DNA from: Alistipes sp.
GTDB taxonomy: Bacteria; Bacteroidota; Bacteroidia; Bacteroidales; Rikenellaceae
Reading direction: 5' to 3'
Length of the DNA stretch: 36,663 bases
Assembly (NCBI GenBank): GCA_017502025.1
Contig: JAFVVS010000062.1
Location: 1 to 36,663 of the forward strand
Positions 16,868 to 25,737 of this stretch are shown piece after piece; position 1 is the first letter of the stretch, and the number at the start of each line of letters is the position of its first letter. The notes beneath the pieces are model-generated. The model was given only the letters and a program-made list of their open reading frames with translations, did no database searches and was not told the DNA's origin. A program made the position numbers and the translations under genes.

Positions 16868-19678
16868 ATGAAAAAGATGATGAAACTTTGGACCGTCGTT
16901 GCAGCAGCTGCAATGGGTCTTACTGCGTGCCAAGGCAATTTTTATGAGGCAGTAAATCCGGAAATTAAAAACAGTGTTACAGTTAAGTTTGTTGCCGAGG
17001 AGGCTCGTACTTCGGTAGATACTTCGGGCGATACTCCGCTCTTCTCGTGGAGCGAGCACGAGTCTTTCGCCGTTTTGGAGCAGACCGATGCTCTTGCCGA
17101 GGCAACCGCTGTGACCTACAACAAGGTTGATGGCAAGGCAATTATCGATGCCGAGTTTGCCGTAAACGAGGGCAAAGGCGAGTACAAGTATATCACTGTC
17201 TACCCTGCAAGTAGCTATGTTTCGACAGAGGGCGCAAGCATAAATGCAGCAACCCTCATTTTGCCTGAGGAGCAGTATATGTATAGCGAAAGCAGTTACG
17301 ACCCTAACGCCGATTTGATGGTGTCGTGGCCAGTAACCACTTCGGCACAGCCTACCGAGGCACAGCAGTTGCGCTTCACTCGTTTGGCTGCGGTTGTAGA
17401 GATGTCTATCAACAACCTCACTCTCGCAGCAGGAGAGGAGGTTGAGAGCGTGGAGTTCACCGCTAATGGCAAGGACTTGGCCGGTACTATCACCGCCGAC
17501 CTCGAAGACCCACACAAGTTCGAGGTAAAGGAGGGTGTTAGCACCGTATCGGTTACTAACGCACCGGCTAACAAGGTATATTTCACCGTGTTGCCTACAA
17601 CTCTCAAAGCAGAAGATGAAGATGCTTACAGCGTTGTGGTTGTTACTAACAAGAGCGTATATATCAAGACGGGCGTCATCCCTGAGGGTAAGTCGCTTGC
17701 ATTCGAGGCTGGTAAGGTTACCCGTTTTGGCGTAAATATGACCAATGCTCTCGTTGGTGCAAAGTGGAAGCTTGTGCGTGATGCTTCGGAGCTCAAAGGT
17801 GGCGATGTTGTAACTATCGTAGCAAAGAACTACAACTATGTTATCGGTAAGCCAAGCACGAGCGTATATCCACTCGCTTCGCAAACCGAGGTTGTTAAGG
17901 CTGGTAACTATCTCTACCACAACCCTGCGGATGATAGTGCCGACCATATGATGCAGACCTATACCCTTATGCAGCGTGATGCAAATCTCACCCTATTCGA
18001 CTTCTATAATGGTGTTGATTACGAGGACGATACATCGGTAGGTTTTGCGTGGGCAACAGGCTCTAACAACACTCCTAAGCTCCAAGCATTCTGCGATGAT
18101 AGTACATTGTTCGATGTAAGCATCGCTGAAGGTGTAGCAACTATTACCGCTTCAAAGATTTCGGGTTCGTACAAGTATTGGAGATACTATCACGCCAACT
18201 ATGCTACATCTCGCAAGTTCGATTTGACCAGCTCGCCAATTACAAGCGACGCTAACATGATTCTTCTCTACCGCCTCGAAGGCGCAGTAGGCGAGATTCC
18301 GCTCGTGAAGGCAAATGTTACCGTTCCTGCTGCAACCAAGCCTGTTGTAATTGCTGAGGAGGGCGTACAGACCGCAACCGCTATCGAGGAGGTTGTATTC
18401 AACTATGTTGGCGACTGGAAGATTGCAGTTAGCGACAATGCCGAGTGGCTCAATGTGGCTTACGATGCAGCGGAGAACGCTCTTACCTACACCGCAGAGG
18501 CTAATGTCACTTCAAAGCGTGAGGCTGTGGTAACAATCACCGCATCTTTGGAGGGTCAGGAGTCGCTCACTTGGACATTCAATATGCTCCAAAAGGGTGT
18601 ACCTGAGGAGGTTTCGATTGCAGATTTCATCACCAAGGCGGTGGATGTAAATGTAACCTATAAACTCACGGGTATCCTTACCGAAATCCCAAGTTCGAAC
18701 ACGGCTTCTGCTGCATTTAAGATTTCAGACCAGAGCGGTAATACAGCAACCATCAAGTACTTCTACACCGATGGTGGCGACCTTGTTAAGGGTAATGTAG
18801 ACCTCAAATTGGGCGATGTAATCACCCTTACAACCGTTGTTACAAGCAGCAAGGGTCAAGGTGGTAGCAGCACATACCCATCTTACTATAAGGGATATTA
18901 CCGACTCGCAGTATCGGCAGGTGTGGCGGCAGACTATACCGGTGGTTCGGTTGCAATCGAAGTTGCAACAAGCAGCAACGGTAGCGTGACTGTGCCAACT
19001 GCGGTTGAGGGTGCAATGGAGGCGTGCGACTACGCAACATTCAGCTACGACGGTGGCAATACCGCAACCGTTTCGTTCACTTCGGAAAACACAACAAGTG
19101 AGGCTCGTGAGGCTACCGCAACCTTCACTTACGGTTTGGCTTCGGCATCTGTAACCGTTCAGCAGGGCGTAAATCCAGCCAATAAGATTGGTTACGAACT
19201 TGTTACCGATGCTTCGACTCTCGCCGTTGGCGACGAGGTGATTATTGTAGCCAAGGGTGTCGAGAAAGCTGTCGCTTGCCCTAGTGGAACAAGTGATACA
19301 AACTACCCTGCAACAGCAATCTCAAAGACAGGTAATGTGATTTATGATGTAGAAGAGACTGATGCTTTGGTGTTCACATTGATGGATGATGGTGATACAA
19401 ATGCCTCGACTATGGCATTGAAGTTCACATATAAGAATGGTACCACTCGTTACCTCAGCGCTACCAGCAGTACCGGATTGAGATCACGAGATAGCATCAA
19501 TGATAGTGCAAGATTTACAATTAGCATAGAGAATGCTGTGGCGGCTATCGCTTCTCCTAATAAGCAAGTATACTATAATAGCAGCACAGGAACAAGTTTC
19601 TCTGCAAATACAGCGACTAATTCTAATGTAACCAAGGAGGCTAACTTTGTTAGCATCTACAGAAAGCAGGTTAAATAG
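16868..19678 (+). CDS. Fimbrillin-like / BACON multidomain lipoprotein
   Basis: A 936-residue lipoprotein (lipobox GLTAC, C21). Residues of about 35-295 form a fimbrillin-like domain: ARTSVDTSGD, then a tryptophan-containing LFSWSEHESFAV segment, LRFTRLAAVVEMSI, and VYFTVLPTTL. Two homologous modules bracket the rest: WKLVRDASELKGGDVVTIVAK at about 303 and YELVTDASTLAVGDEVIIVAK at about 776, each closing with a (LL/SI)YR strand. Between them are a BACON-like domain (about 490-580, with GDWKIAVSDNAEWLNV), a possible OB-fold domain (about 583-680, with YKLTGILTEI and FKISDQSGNT) and a second BACON-like stretch ending TVQQG. BACON domains are linked to carbohydrate or mucin binding. It is 15 bases downstream of the small peptide gene and 9 bases upstream of the next gene. 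Confidence 0.8.
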   Translation: MKKMMKLWTVVAAAAMGLTACQGNFYEAVNPEIKNSVTVKFVAEEARTSVDTSGDTPLFSWSEHESFAVLEQTDALAEATAVTYNKVDGKAIIDAEFAVNEGKGEYKYITVYPASSYVSTEGASINAATLILPEEQYMYSESSYDPNADLMVSWPVTTSAQPTEAQQLRFTRLAAVVEMSINNLTLAAGEEVESVEFTANGKDLAGTITADLEDPHKFEVKEGVSTVSVTNAPANKVYFTVLPTTLKAEDEDAYSVVVVTNKSVYIKTGVIPEGKSLAFEAGKVTRFGVNMTNALVGAKWKLVRDASELKGGDVVTIVAKNYNYVIGKPSTSVYPLASQTEVVKAGNYLYHNPADDSADHMMQTYTLMQRDANLTLFDFYNGVDYEDDTSVGFAWATGSNNTPKLQAFCDDSTLFDVSIAEGVATITASKISGSYKYWRYYHANYATSRKFDLTSSPITSDANMILLYRLEGAVGEIPLVKANVTVPAATKPVVIAEEGVQTATAIEEVVFNYVGDWKIAVSDNAEWLNVAYDAAENALTYTAEANVTSKREAVVTITASLEGQESLTWTFNMLQKGVPEEVSIADFITKAVDVNVTYKLTGILTEIPSSNTASAAFKISDQSGNTATIKYFYTDGGDLVKGNVDLKLGDVITLTTVVTSSKGQGGSSTYPSYYKGYYRLAVSAGVAADYTGGSVAIEVATSSNGSVTVPTAVEGAMEACDYATFSYDGGNTATVSFTSENTTSEAREATATFTYGLASASVTVQQGVNPANKIGYELVTDASTLAVGDEVIIVAKGVEKAVACPSGTSDTNYPATAISKTGNVIYDVEETDALVFTLMDDGDTNASTMALKFTYKNGTTRYLSATSSTGLRSRDSINDSARFTISIENAVAAIASPNKQVYYNSSTGTSFSANTATNSNVTKEANFVSIYRKQVK

Positions 19679-19687
19679 TAAATCGTT

Positions 19688-21421
19688 ATGAACTTCCTGA
19701 AAAATATCATCCGTATGGCTATGGTGGCGTTGGCTGCCATAGCCGTTACGGCTTGTGAGCCAAACAACGGCGAAGGTTCGGGCGATGACTCCAAGGTGAA
19801 GAAAAACCCTGCGTGGAGCGTATCTTACGCCGGTGCGGCAGAGGTTGGCGGTGTAAGCTACAAGCATACCGCAGCCGTAATCAGCACCGACGAGAACACC
19901 TACACCGTGGTTGTGGTGCGTGCCGAGGAGTTCCAGACCTCGAAGTTGGAGGCGCTGGGCGAGGCTCTTATCCAAGATATGCTCGCCTACCTCGAATACT
20001 ACAACGCCGTGAATGGCACTTCGTTCGTGCTTGCCGATATGCTCGACAAGGGCAGTGCGATGTTTGGCTTGGAGGATCTCCTCCCAGGCAAATATATCAT
20101 CATAGCTATGGGCATCACCCCAGAGGGCGAGTTGAGCAACCTCTACGCCGCATCGAAGGCGTTCGAGGTTAAGGAGGAGCAACCTTCGGAGGAGTACTCG
20201 GAGTGGCTCGGCGAGTGGGTGTTTAAGGGCGACAACGGCGTCTCGAACAATGTGACAATCTCGCAGAAAACTGCCAACCGAGAGCTCTATATGAAGGGTC
20301 TTATGGGGCTTCCGTTCAACATCGTAGGCGAGTACTCGGCAGAGCGCAACGACATCATCTTCTCGGCGCAGATTGTAGCCGAGGATTACGACTTCGGAGG
20401 TGGCAAGGTGGGCGAAGTGCACCTCCTTGGCGTGGATAGAGATGGCGTGTTCTACGGACTCGACAAGAATGGTAACTACGCTATTGCCATTGCGGGCGTT
20501 ACCGATACGGGTCATCGTGCGATTGTGCGCTATGGCGTAAATCAGTCGGGCTATCCGAAGTTTGTGGCGATGATGTTTGCCGCATATATCGACGGTCAAT
20601 ACTACTCGTTGAAGGGCGATATTCCGGCATTCAACGGCCTTGCAGAGCTTAGCCCTGCATCCTCGGCAAAGGCGGTGCGCTACTCGGTTGGCAAGAACTT
20701 GCTTCCGATCGCAACACCTCAGCTTAGCCTCGGCAACAAGATTGAGTCGGCAGAGTTCTACTTAAACTACCGAGCGCTATATCAAAATATAAGGAGTGCG
20801 AAATGCACTCCTTATATTTTTCGTTCCGTAATCCCGTTTGGGCGACCCAATCGGAATATCCGAACTCTATTTTCGCTCCTTCATCTTGCGCAAACCGCAC
20901 TTTTTGAGGTAGTCGATAAGGAGTGCGGGGCGGTCGGTCTGGATGATGCGTGTGCCCATATCGAGGAGTGGGCCATATATCTTGTCGCAGCCTTCGAGTG
21001 CGGCACGATCGTCGCTATAACCACCTCCCGAACTGCGCCACAGGGTGCTCACCATAGGAAGCGAACCTCCCTCCAAAATCTTGCGGAAGTAGATGCGGTC
21101 GTCGTCGGTAACCTTGCGATTCATACACATCTCGTAGCCGATGCACGGATAGCCTGCCAGATACTTCTCGATAGCCTTCTTTCCGTGAGGCGAGGAGGCC
21201 CCTACAATCGGCATATAGAGCATATCTCGCTCTTTGAGGTAGTCGATTGTTATGCCTCGACCGCCCTTGAACAACACCTGATCGACCATATCGTGGCGTT
21301 TTGCCAATGCGTATATCTCCTCGAAGTAGGGCCACGCATTTGTGCCGTCGATGTTTATTATCGCCATATCCTTGCAAGCCACAAACAGCGATTCAAGTGT
21401 CGGGATAAGTATGTCGGTTGA
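19688..21421 (+). CDS. Unrecognised lipoprotein, apparently stop-lost (meaningful part ends near 20765)
   Basis: Lipoprotein with lipobox AVTAC and the acidic sequence EPNNGEGSGDD after the cysteine. I do not recognise a family. About 360 residues look genuine: an Ig/FN3-like first half (PGKYIIIAMGITPEGELS), then a beta-rich second half (LGEWVFKGDNG, YAIAIAGVTDTGHR) resembling a calycin-like barrel. The frame then runs on for about 220 codons, straight through a strong terminator hairpin (20784-20820) and antisense to a GDPD gene. A TAA lies one base out of frame at 20763-20765. Removing a single T at TAC-TTA would restore TAC-TAA. The true gene therefore probably ended there, and the rest of this 577-codon frame is read-through. 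It is the last gene of the plus-strand operon. Confidence 0.6.
   Translation: MNFLKNIIRMAMVALAAIAVTACEPNNGEGSGDDSKVKKNPAWSVSYAGAAEVGGVSYKHTAAVISTDENTYTVVVVRAEEFQTSKLEALGEALIQDMLAYLEYYNAVNGTSFVLADMLDKGSAMFGLEDLLPGKYIIIAMGITPEGELSNLYAASKAFEVKEEQPSEEYSEWLGEWVFKGDNGVSNNVTISQKTANRELYMKGLMGLPFNIVGEYSAERNDIIFSAQIVAEDYDFGGGKVGEVHLLGVDRDGVFYGLDKNGNYAIAIAGVTDTGHRAIVRYGVNQSGYPKFVAMMFAAYIDGQYYSLKGDIPAFNGLAELSPASSAKAVRYSVGKNLLPIATPQLSLGNKIESAEFYLNYRALYQNIRSAKCTPYIFRSVIPFGRPNRNIRTLFSLLHLAQTALFEVVDKECGAVGLDDACAHIEEWAIYLVAAFECGTIVAITTSRTAPQGAHHRKRTSLQNLAEVDAVVVGNLAIHTHLVADARIACQILLDSLLSVRRGGPYNRHIEHISLFEVVDCYASTALEQHLIDHIVAFCQCVYLLEVGPRICAVDVYYRHILASHKQRFKCRDKYVG
20784..20820. terminator. Bidirectional intrinsic terminator between convergent operons
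   Basis: Perfect arms of about 16 bp (core AAGGAGTGC and GCACTCCTT, extended by AAAATAT and ATATTTT) close a 5-base loop GAAAT. The A- and T-runs that form the outer stem provide the U-tract in either direction. It separates the plus-strand lipoprotein operon from the minus-strand GDPD gene. Confidence 0.93.
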
Positions 21422-21787
21422 AGAGCCATTGCCCGAGCGGAGGTGGTGTGTGCAGAGATCCTTCCAGAGGTAGTCCTTTACATAACCCTTCATTCGGGTT
21501 GTGCGGTCGAGCTTGCGGTCGTGCATCACGATAAGGACACTATCTTTGGTCATCGCCACATCTATTTCGAGGATATCCACACCCATAGCCACCGCCGAGT
21601 GCATCGCCTCGATAGAGTTCTCGGGCCAATTGCGCCAATCGCCACGATGCGCCGCCACAAATACATATTTCGATTTTGGGTTGCGCAACTCGGCGAGCAG
21701 TCGCTCGGCACGGGTGCGAGGCTCACGAGCCGATGCCGATGCGAAGACCATCAGCACGCCACAGAGCAATAATAGGGCTTTTTTCAT
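20867..21787 (-). CDS. Secreted glycerophosphodiester phosphodiesterase family protein
   Basis: A 306-residue TIM-barrel phosphodiesterase that would release sn-glycerol 3-phosphate plus an alcohol from glycerophosphodiesters. The signal peptide is of the SPI type (ASASA-R, no lipobox cysteine), which implies a soluble periplasmic enzyme. Catalytic and metal-site motifs are conserved: AHRGDWRNWPENS (H47, R48, E56), ILEIDV (E74, D76), VMHDRKLDRTT (H89, D90) and IQTDRP near the end. The usual Glu-x-Lys motif after the third strand reads INIDGTN, with D147 in place of Glu and no Lys. It is the most distal gene of the SusC/SusD-led cluster, separated from the propeller gene by a terminator, so it may be transcribed separately or only by read-through. 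Confidence 0.88.
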   Translation of the reverse strand: MKKALLLLCGVLMVFASASAREPRTRAERLLAELRNPKSKYVFVAAHRGDWRNWPENSIEAMHSAVAMGVDILEIDVAMTKDSVLIVMHDRKLDRTTRMKGYVKDYLWKDLCTHHLRSGNGSSTDILIPTLESLFVACKDMAIINIDGTNAWPYFEEIYALAKRHDMVDQVLFKGGRGITIDYLKERDMLYMPIVGASSPHGKKAIEKYLAGYPCIGYEMCMNRKVTDDDRIYFRKILEGGSLPMVSTLWRSSGGGYSDDRAALEGCDKIYGPLLDMGTRIIQTDRPALLIDYLKKCGLRKMKERK

Positions 21788-21835
21788 ATCAAAGAGGTTT
21801 TGTGTATAGGTTTATCTATTTTGTGATTTGATGCC

Positions 21836-21878
21836 AAAAAAAGCAAGAGAAATAGCCTTTTTGCGTAGTTCTCTTGCT
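21836..21878 (-). terminator. Intrinsic terminator upstream of the distal GDPD gene
   Basis: AGCAAGAGAA (21842-21851) pairs with TTCTCTTGCT (21869-21878). On the minus strand the stem is followed by six to seven Ts. It would end or attenuate transcription coming from the 482-residue propeller gene. Confidence 0.8.
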
Positions 21879-21884
21879 ATGAGG

Positions 21885-21912
21885 GTATGTGGGAGGGAGC
21901 CCCCCCACATAC
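21885..21912 (-). terminator. GC-rich hairpin directly after the 482-residue propeller gene
   Basis: GTATGTGGG and CCCACATAC form the outer stem, extended by GGG/CCC after one mismatch, with a 2-base loop. It begins 12 bases past the stop codon and lacks its own T-run; the next hairpin supplies that. Possibly an mRNA 3'-end protection or processing structure. Confidence 0.6.
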
Positions 21913-21924
21913 TAATTTGAATTA

Positions 21925-23373
21925 CTACTTCTGGATACCGCTGTGGTATTGGTCAGCATACTTCATTGGCCAAGAAGATGCGCCTACGCCTGTACAAGTT
22001 GTGTACGACATGCAAAGTACATATCCAACGCCCTCTACGGCAACATCACCACCAACAGGATAAACGGTAGTTGCAACATAGATCTTACCACTCTTGTCGA
22101 GCATAATCGCAGTCCATGTCTTAGCAGTGCTCTCAGGAGCTACCTCAATACCGGCCTCAACCAGCAAATCAACGATAGCAACCTTCACAACCTCAGTTGC
22201 AGTCTTGTTCTCGTAGTCAGGCTTCAAGATGTAGTAGAAACCAGCCTCGTCAGCAAAGTGTACATTACCCTGGTTGTCCAATGCAGGAGCGCTCGAAACG
22301 TGAGTGCCAGACTCATATCTCCAAGCCAACTCACCGGCAGTAGTTACTGCGTACAAACCACCAGGAGCATCAGTAGCATTCTTCAAGCCAAAGATATACT
22401 CGCCCTGCGCACCGATGATACCACCACCCTGGTCAGACTTTGCAGCATTATCACACAAGTGCTCAAATGTAGGAGTATTGGTCGAGCCGTCAGCCTTGAT
22501 AGCGCAAACATAGGTCTTACTATCTTTGCCATAGATTGAATAGAAGAAGTGCTCTACGCCATCGATTGCGCCACAAGTAACACCGATCTCCTTACCAGCG
22601 CCCCAACCATAGTTGTTGCGTACCTGCTGATCGTAGTGTACATACTCGCCGAGAGTAGCATTCTCCAATGTAGGGTGCTGCATAGCTGCGTAGTCAACGA
22701 TATAAAGACCATTGCTCATAAATGCCAACTTACCCGACTTGCTGATAGCGATATTCGAAGAGCAACCACCATTAGGACCACCTTCGCCGGCAGCGTTACC
22801 CGAAACATAAGCCTCACGAGAGAAGTCTGCCTTCTTGATCGATAGAACAGTACCTGTTGTACCACCATTACCAACATAGATGTGAGTATCGTCGTACGAA
22901 GGGCAAGTAGTACCATTCACACCGATACCAGGAGTTCCGCCGTTAGCGAAGAACTTAGGGTTGAGGAATGTGTTTGCCACGCTACCATCTGCGCCATTCA
23001 AGATGTAAAGACCTGTCTCAACATATTGAGCACCCTTTGCACCACCCATAGCATATACGGCGCTACCATCCTTCTCAATCGACAACGATGAACCGGTACC
23101 ACCCGCATAACCAGGGGCAACCTTCCAAAGCAACTGACCTGTATTGCTGATCTTGAATACCTCGTTGGTCGAGTATGAGTTGATATAGACATTACCGTTG
23201 TCGTCGATTGCAGGAACGATACGAGCGTTGTATCCGCCAACCGGATATGCCCATTCGAGAGCAAATACAGGATCTACCGGAGGAGTAGGACCGTTACCTG
23301 GTTCTTTACCTTCGGGGTTACAAGCGCACAATGCGAGCGCACCTGCCATCAGAATAAATAGATTCTTTTTCAT
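21925..23373 (-). CDS. PQQ-like beta-propeller surface lipoprotein (482 residues)
   Basis: Lipoprotein (lipobox LCAC, C18) followed by an acidic, glycine/proline-rich linker (PEGKEPGNGPTPP). From about residue 40 onward it is a beta-propeller of the PQQ-like/quinoprotein type, with repeated blades such as VPAIDDNGNVYI, YVGNGGTTGTVLSI and APALDNQGNVHF. It closes with the family-typical SSWPM...YHSG. The real PQQ enzymes' cofactor and metal residues are not evident, so binding rather than dehydrogenase activity is more likely. It is one of three related propellers in this operon and has no extra N-terminal domain. It lies 103 bases after the 743-residue paralogue, and a hairpin separates the two. 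Confidence 0.85.
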   Translation of the reverse strand: MKKNLFILMAGALALCACNPEGKEPGNGPTPPVDPVFALEWAYPVGGYNARIVPAIDDNGNVYINSYSTNEVFKISNTGQLLWKVAPGYAGGTGSSLSIEKDGSAVYAMGGAKGAQYVETGLYILNGADGSVANTFLNPKFFANGGTPGIGVNGTTCPSYDDTHIYVGNGGTTGTVLSIKKADFSREAYVSGNAAGEGGPNGGCSSNIAISKSGKLAFMSNGLYIVDYAAMQHPTLENATLGEYVHYDQQVRNNYGWGAGKEIGVTCGAIDGVEHFFYSIYGKDSKTYVCAIKADGSTNTPTFEHLCDNAAKSDQGGGIIGAQGEYIFGLKNATDAPGGLYAVTTAGELAWRYESGTHVSSAPALDNQGNVHFADEAGFYYILKPDYENKTATEVVKVAIVDLLVEAGIEVAPESTAKTWTAIMLDKSGKIYVATTVYPVGGDVAVEGVGYVLCMSYTTCTGVGASSWPMKYADQYHSGIQK

Positions 23374-23440
23374 AGTTTTAAGATTTTTAAGGTTTTGTTT
23401 TTATAAAAAGGTTTTAGGTTTTTGTCGTAAGTTTAACAAA

Positions 23441-23467
23441 CCCTCTGCCCTGCCATAGGGCAGAGGG
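23441..23467 (-). terminator. GC-rich hairpin between two propeller genes
   Basis: CCCTCTGCCCT pairs perfectly with AGGGCAGAGGG over a 5-base loop, starting 9 bases after the stop of the 743-residue gene. The following minus-strand sequence is TTTGTTAAAC, a poor U-tract. Partial termination or mRNA stabilisation inside the operon is more likely than full termination. Confidence 0.65.
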
Positions 23468-23476
23468 TAAAGAGGG

Positions 23477-25708
23477 TTATTTATTCAAGCCGAGTTTCTG
23501 CAACAACTCCGGATGTGAGGTACAAGTGTGGTATGGGTTACCATAGTGCATTGGCCAAGACGATGTTTCGCTAATGCCTGTTGTGCCACCGTACTCGATA
23601 CAGAGCAACATACCACAGTTGCCACCAGCATTAACATTAAACTGACAACCAATGTAATACTTACCATCAAGTCCCATAGTACCCGAAGTCCAAGCACGAG
23701 ACCAACCATATTCGCCAACCTTTGCATAACCGAAATCGGCAGCCAAATAGCGATAGTGAGCCTTTGCAAGTTTGGTTACACTACCACTGGTATAGTTAGG
23801 CTTAACGATATAGTAGTAAGTATCATCAGAGTGAATGTGGATATTGCCCTCTTTATCCGCAACAACACCACCTACACAGTCGCAATCGGTATCAGGTTTG
23901 AAAGACCACAATAATTTATTGGTTGAGCCGAGTTGGATACCATAAACGCCACCGCCACTGGTGCCGCCACCCTTCTTATTGGTAATGATAAGTTCGTTCT
24001 GTGGTCCGACAGTTAAAGCGGCTTCGGCATTGCTGCTATTTACTCCTTTGAGAGTATATTGATAGTCATAAGCGTGAACATTAGTGCTCATATCAGGGAA
24101 TGATGCATCGTATGGGTCGATTGCATTTGCGGCAACGCGCCAGTTATAAACACCGCTACTGGTCTTCTCCAAGCACATAAATGCTATGCACTTTTTGCCA
24201 TCAATTTCAACTCCGACACAACCGCCATTGTCGTTCTGCATTTCCCAACTATAATCGGCCTCGTAGGTCATAGGCACATATGGGCCATAAACACTACTAT
24301 TATGTTGAGGGTTATCGAACAGCGATTGATGCGCTCCGTGTGCACCGTAATACTTATTGAATGCAGTTACTACTCCACCATAGAGAGCAACACCCGATTT
24401 TGTACCTCCCGTAGGACCATTAAGATTACTTACACTTTGTGAAAGATACGAAACTCTCTTACCTGTTTCCTTGTTGATGGCAAGAATAGTACCGGTTGTA
24501 CCTCCATTACCCAAGTAAACATTGGTATCGCCAACAGCAGTAGCGGTCTCGCTTGTACCTGCGCTTGGTGTACCAACTGCAGTAGCAGTTCCGTATGCGA
24601 AGAAATCTGTAAATGTCCACTTTGTAGAGCCATCGTTAGCGTTAATCGCCTTAAAGGTGTTGGTTCCGTGGTTAATATAAATAACATTGCCCGATGGGTC
24701 AATAGTAGCACTTGAATTTACAGTGGTTGAAGATGTCAACTCTACCTTCCAAACAAGTTTACCGGTTTTATCAATCTTGTAGAGGTGCTTATCGCCATTA
24801 ACGGTAGTATATACATTACCATCCTTATCAACGGCAGGGACTGCTCCTGTGAAACGAGGAATAACGCCTGTACCACCATAAGCCCAAACAAGAGCGGGAA
24901 CATAAACACACTGTGCTGCATCAATAGCAAAGTTATAACGCTTGCCTGCAACCAAATCAGCCTTCGCCTTTATAGTATAACCATACCATACATCGTCAGC
25001 CTTAACATATACACGAATCTCGTCATCGGTAGCAACATTAGGATTCAATGCCAAATAACCTTTGAGTTCCGACGAGAGAGCAGGAGTATCGGTATAGACG
25101 AGGTCCACATACTGATAACCTGCTGTATGAGTGAGTGCTGCCGAAGTGTTTGCCAAATCGAGCGTAAATGCACCACTGATAGCCTTATCGTTAGTTGCAA
25201 CCTTCACGCTCTGAATCTTCTTGCCGGCAATCATTGAGCCGTCGATATTCTTGAACGATACAGCAAGCAATGCCACCTTCGAGGTGAAGTTGAGCTTGCC
25301 ATTTTCGTAGGTCGCAACAGCTACATCGCCACTGCTAATCTCGGTAGAGGTCGATGCTACGCTCTGCTCACGAGCAATGGTTACGCCCGAAGCCGAATAT
25401 GGGTAGATAGCCGACTTAACCTCGGCACCCTCTGCCAAATTACCCTCGAAGCAGCCCACAGCCTTGCCGGCATAGGCATCTTGAAGAGTGAATGGCACGA
25501 TGCTGTCGTCAGCGAGTACGACACCAATCTTGTCGCCCTTAGACCAGAGTACCTTGAAGCCATCCTCGGCAATATGAGTACGAACGCTCGCCAACTCGGC
25601 CTCGATGACGGTCTTGTCGCCGGTCAACTGCTTAACATCCTCAGTTCCATCAGTGGTACAGCCCCACGCAAGAGCCACCACTGCCAAACTTAAAATAAAC
25701 TTTTTCAT
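23477..25708 (-). CDS. Fimbrillin-like domain + PQQ-like beta-propeller lipoprotein (743 residues)
   Basis: Lipoprotein (lipobox LAWGC, C17). Residues of about 30-265 are fimbrillin-like: RTHIAEDGFKVLWSKGDKIGVV, SAIYPYSASG, VALLAVSFKNIDG, and KRYNFAID at the domain end. From about 270 to the end is a propeller with blades like VPAVDKDGNVYT, YLGNGGTTGTILAI and GVVADKEGNIHI, closing with SSWPMHYGNPYHTC. The fimbrillin-like part resembles the N-terminus of the 936-residue protein at 16868, and the propeller resembles the two neighbours, so this is a fusion of the two families. It lies 29 bases downstream of the 43-residue peptide gene, the same order as at 16703/16868. Role inferred: surface substrate-binding partner of SusC/SusD. 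Confidence 0.83.
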   Translation of the reverse strand: MKKFILSLAVVALAWGCTTDGTEDVKQLTGDKTVIEAELASVRTHIAEDGFKVLWSKGDKIGVVLADDSIVPFTLQDAYAGKAVGCFEGNLAEGAEVKSAIYPYSASGVTIAREQSVASTSTEISSGDVAVATYENGKLNFTSKVALLAVSFKNIDGSMIAGKKIQSVKVATNDKAISGAFTLDLANTSAALTHTAGYQYVDLVYTDTPALSSELKGYLALNPNVATDDEIRVYVKADDVWYGYTIKAKADLVAGKRYNFAIDAAQCVYVPALVWAYGGTGVIPRFTGAVPAVDKDGNVYTTVNGDKHLYKIDKTGKLVWKVELTSSTTVNSSATIDPSGNVIYINHGTNTFKAINANDGSTKWTFTDFFAYGTATAVGTPSAGTSETATAVGDTNVYLGNGGTTGTILAINKETGKRVSYLSQSVSNLNGPTGGTKSGVALYGGVVTAFNKYYGAHGAHQSLFDNPQHNSSVYGPYVPMTYEADYSWEMQNDNGGCVGVEIDGKKCIAFMCLEKTSSGVYNWRVAANAIDPYDASFPDMSTNVHAYDYQYTLKGVNSSNAEAALTVGPQNELIITNKKGGGTSGGGVYGIQLGSTNKLLWSFKPDTDCDCVGGVVADKEGNIHIHSDDTYYYIVKPNYTSGSVTKLAKAHYRYLAADFGYAKVGEYGWSRAWTSGTMGLDGKYYIGCQFNVNAGGNCGMLLCIEYGGTTGISETSSWPMHYGNPYHTCTSHPELLQKLGLNK

Positions 25709-25737
25709 ATCTTCAAAAAGTGTTTTAAGGTTTCACA

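Noticed and set aside
16697..17947. Minus-strand open frame (416 codons) opposite the peptide and fimbrillin-like genes
   Set aside because: It would cover the peptide gene and the lipoprotein signal region in antisense; translation shows no known family.
19484..20599. Minus-strand open frame (371 codons) opposite the stop-lost lipoprotein
   Set aside because: Antisense shadow spanning two genes, without recognisable motifs.
20821..21421. C-terminal extension of the 19688 lipoprotein as genuine protein
   Set aside because: It lies beyond a strong terminator and exactly opposite conserved GDPD motifs, so it is best read as run-on after a lost stop codon.
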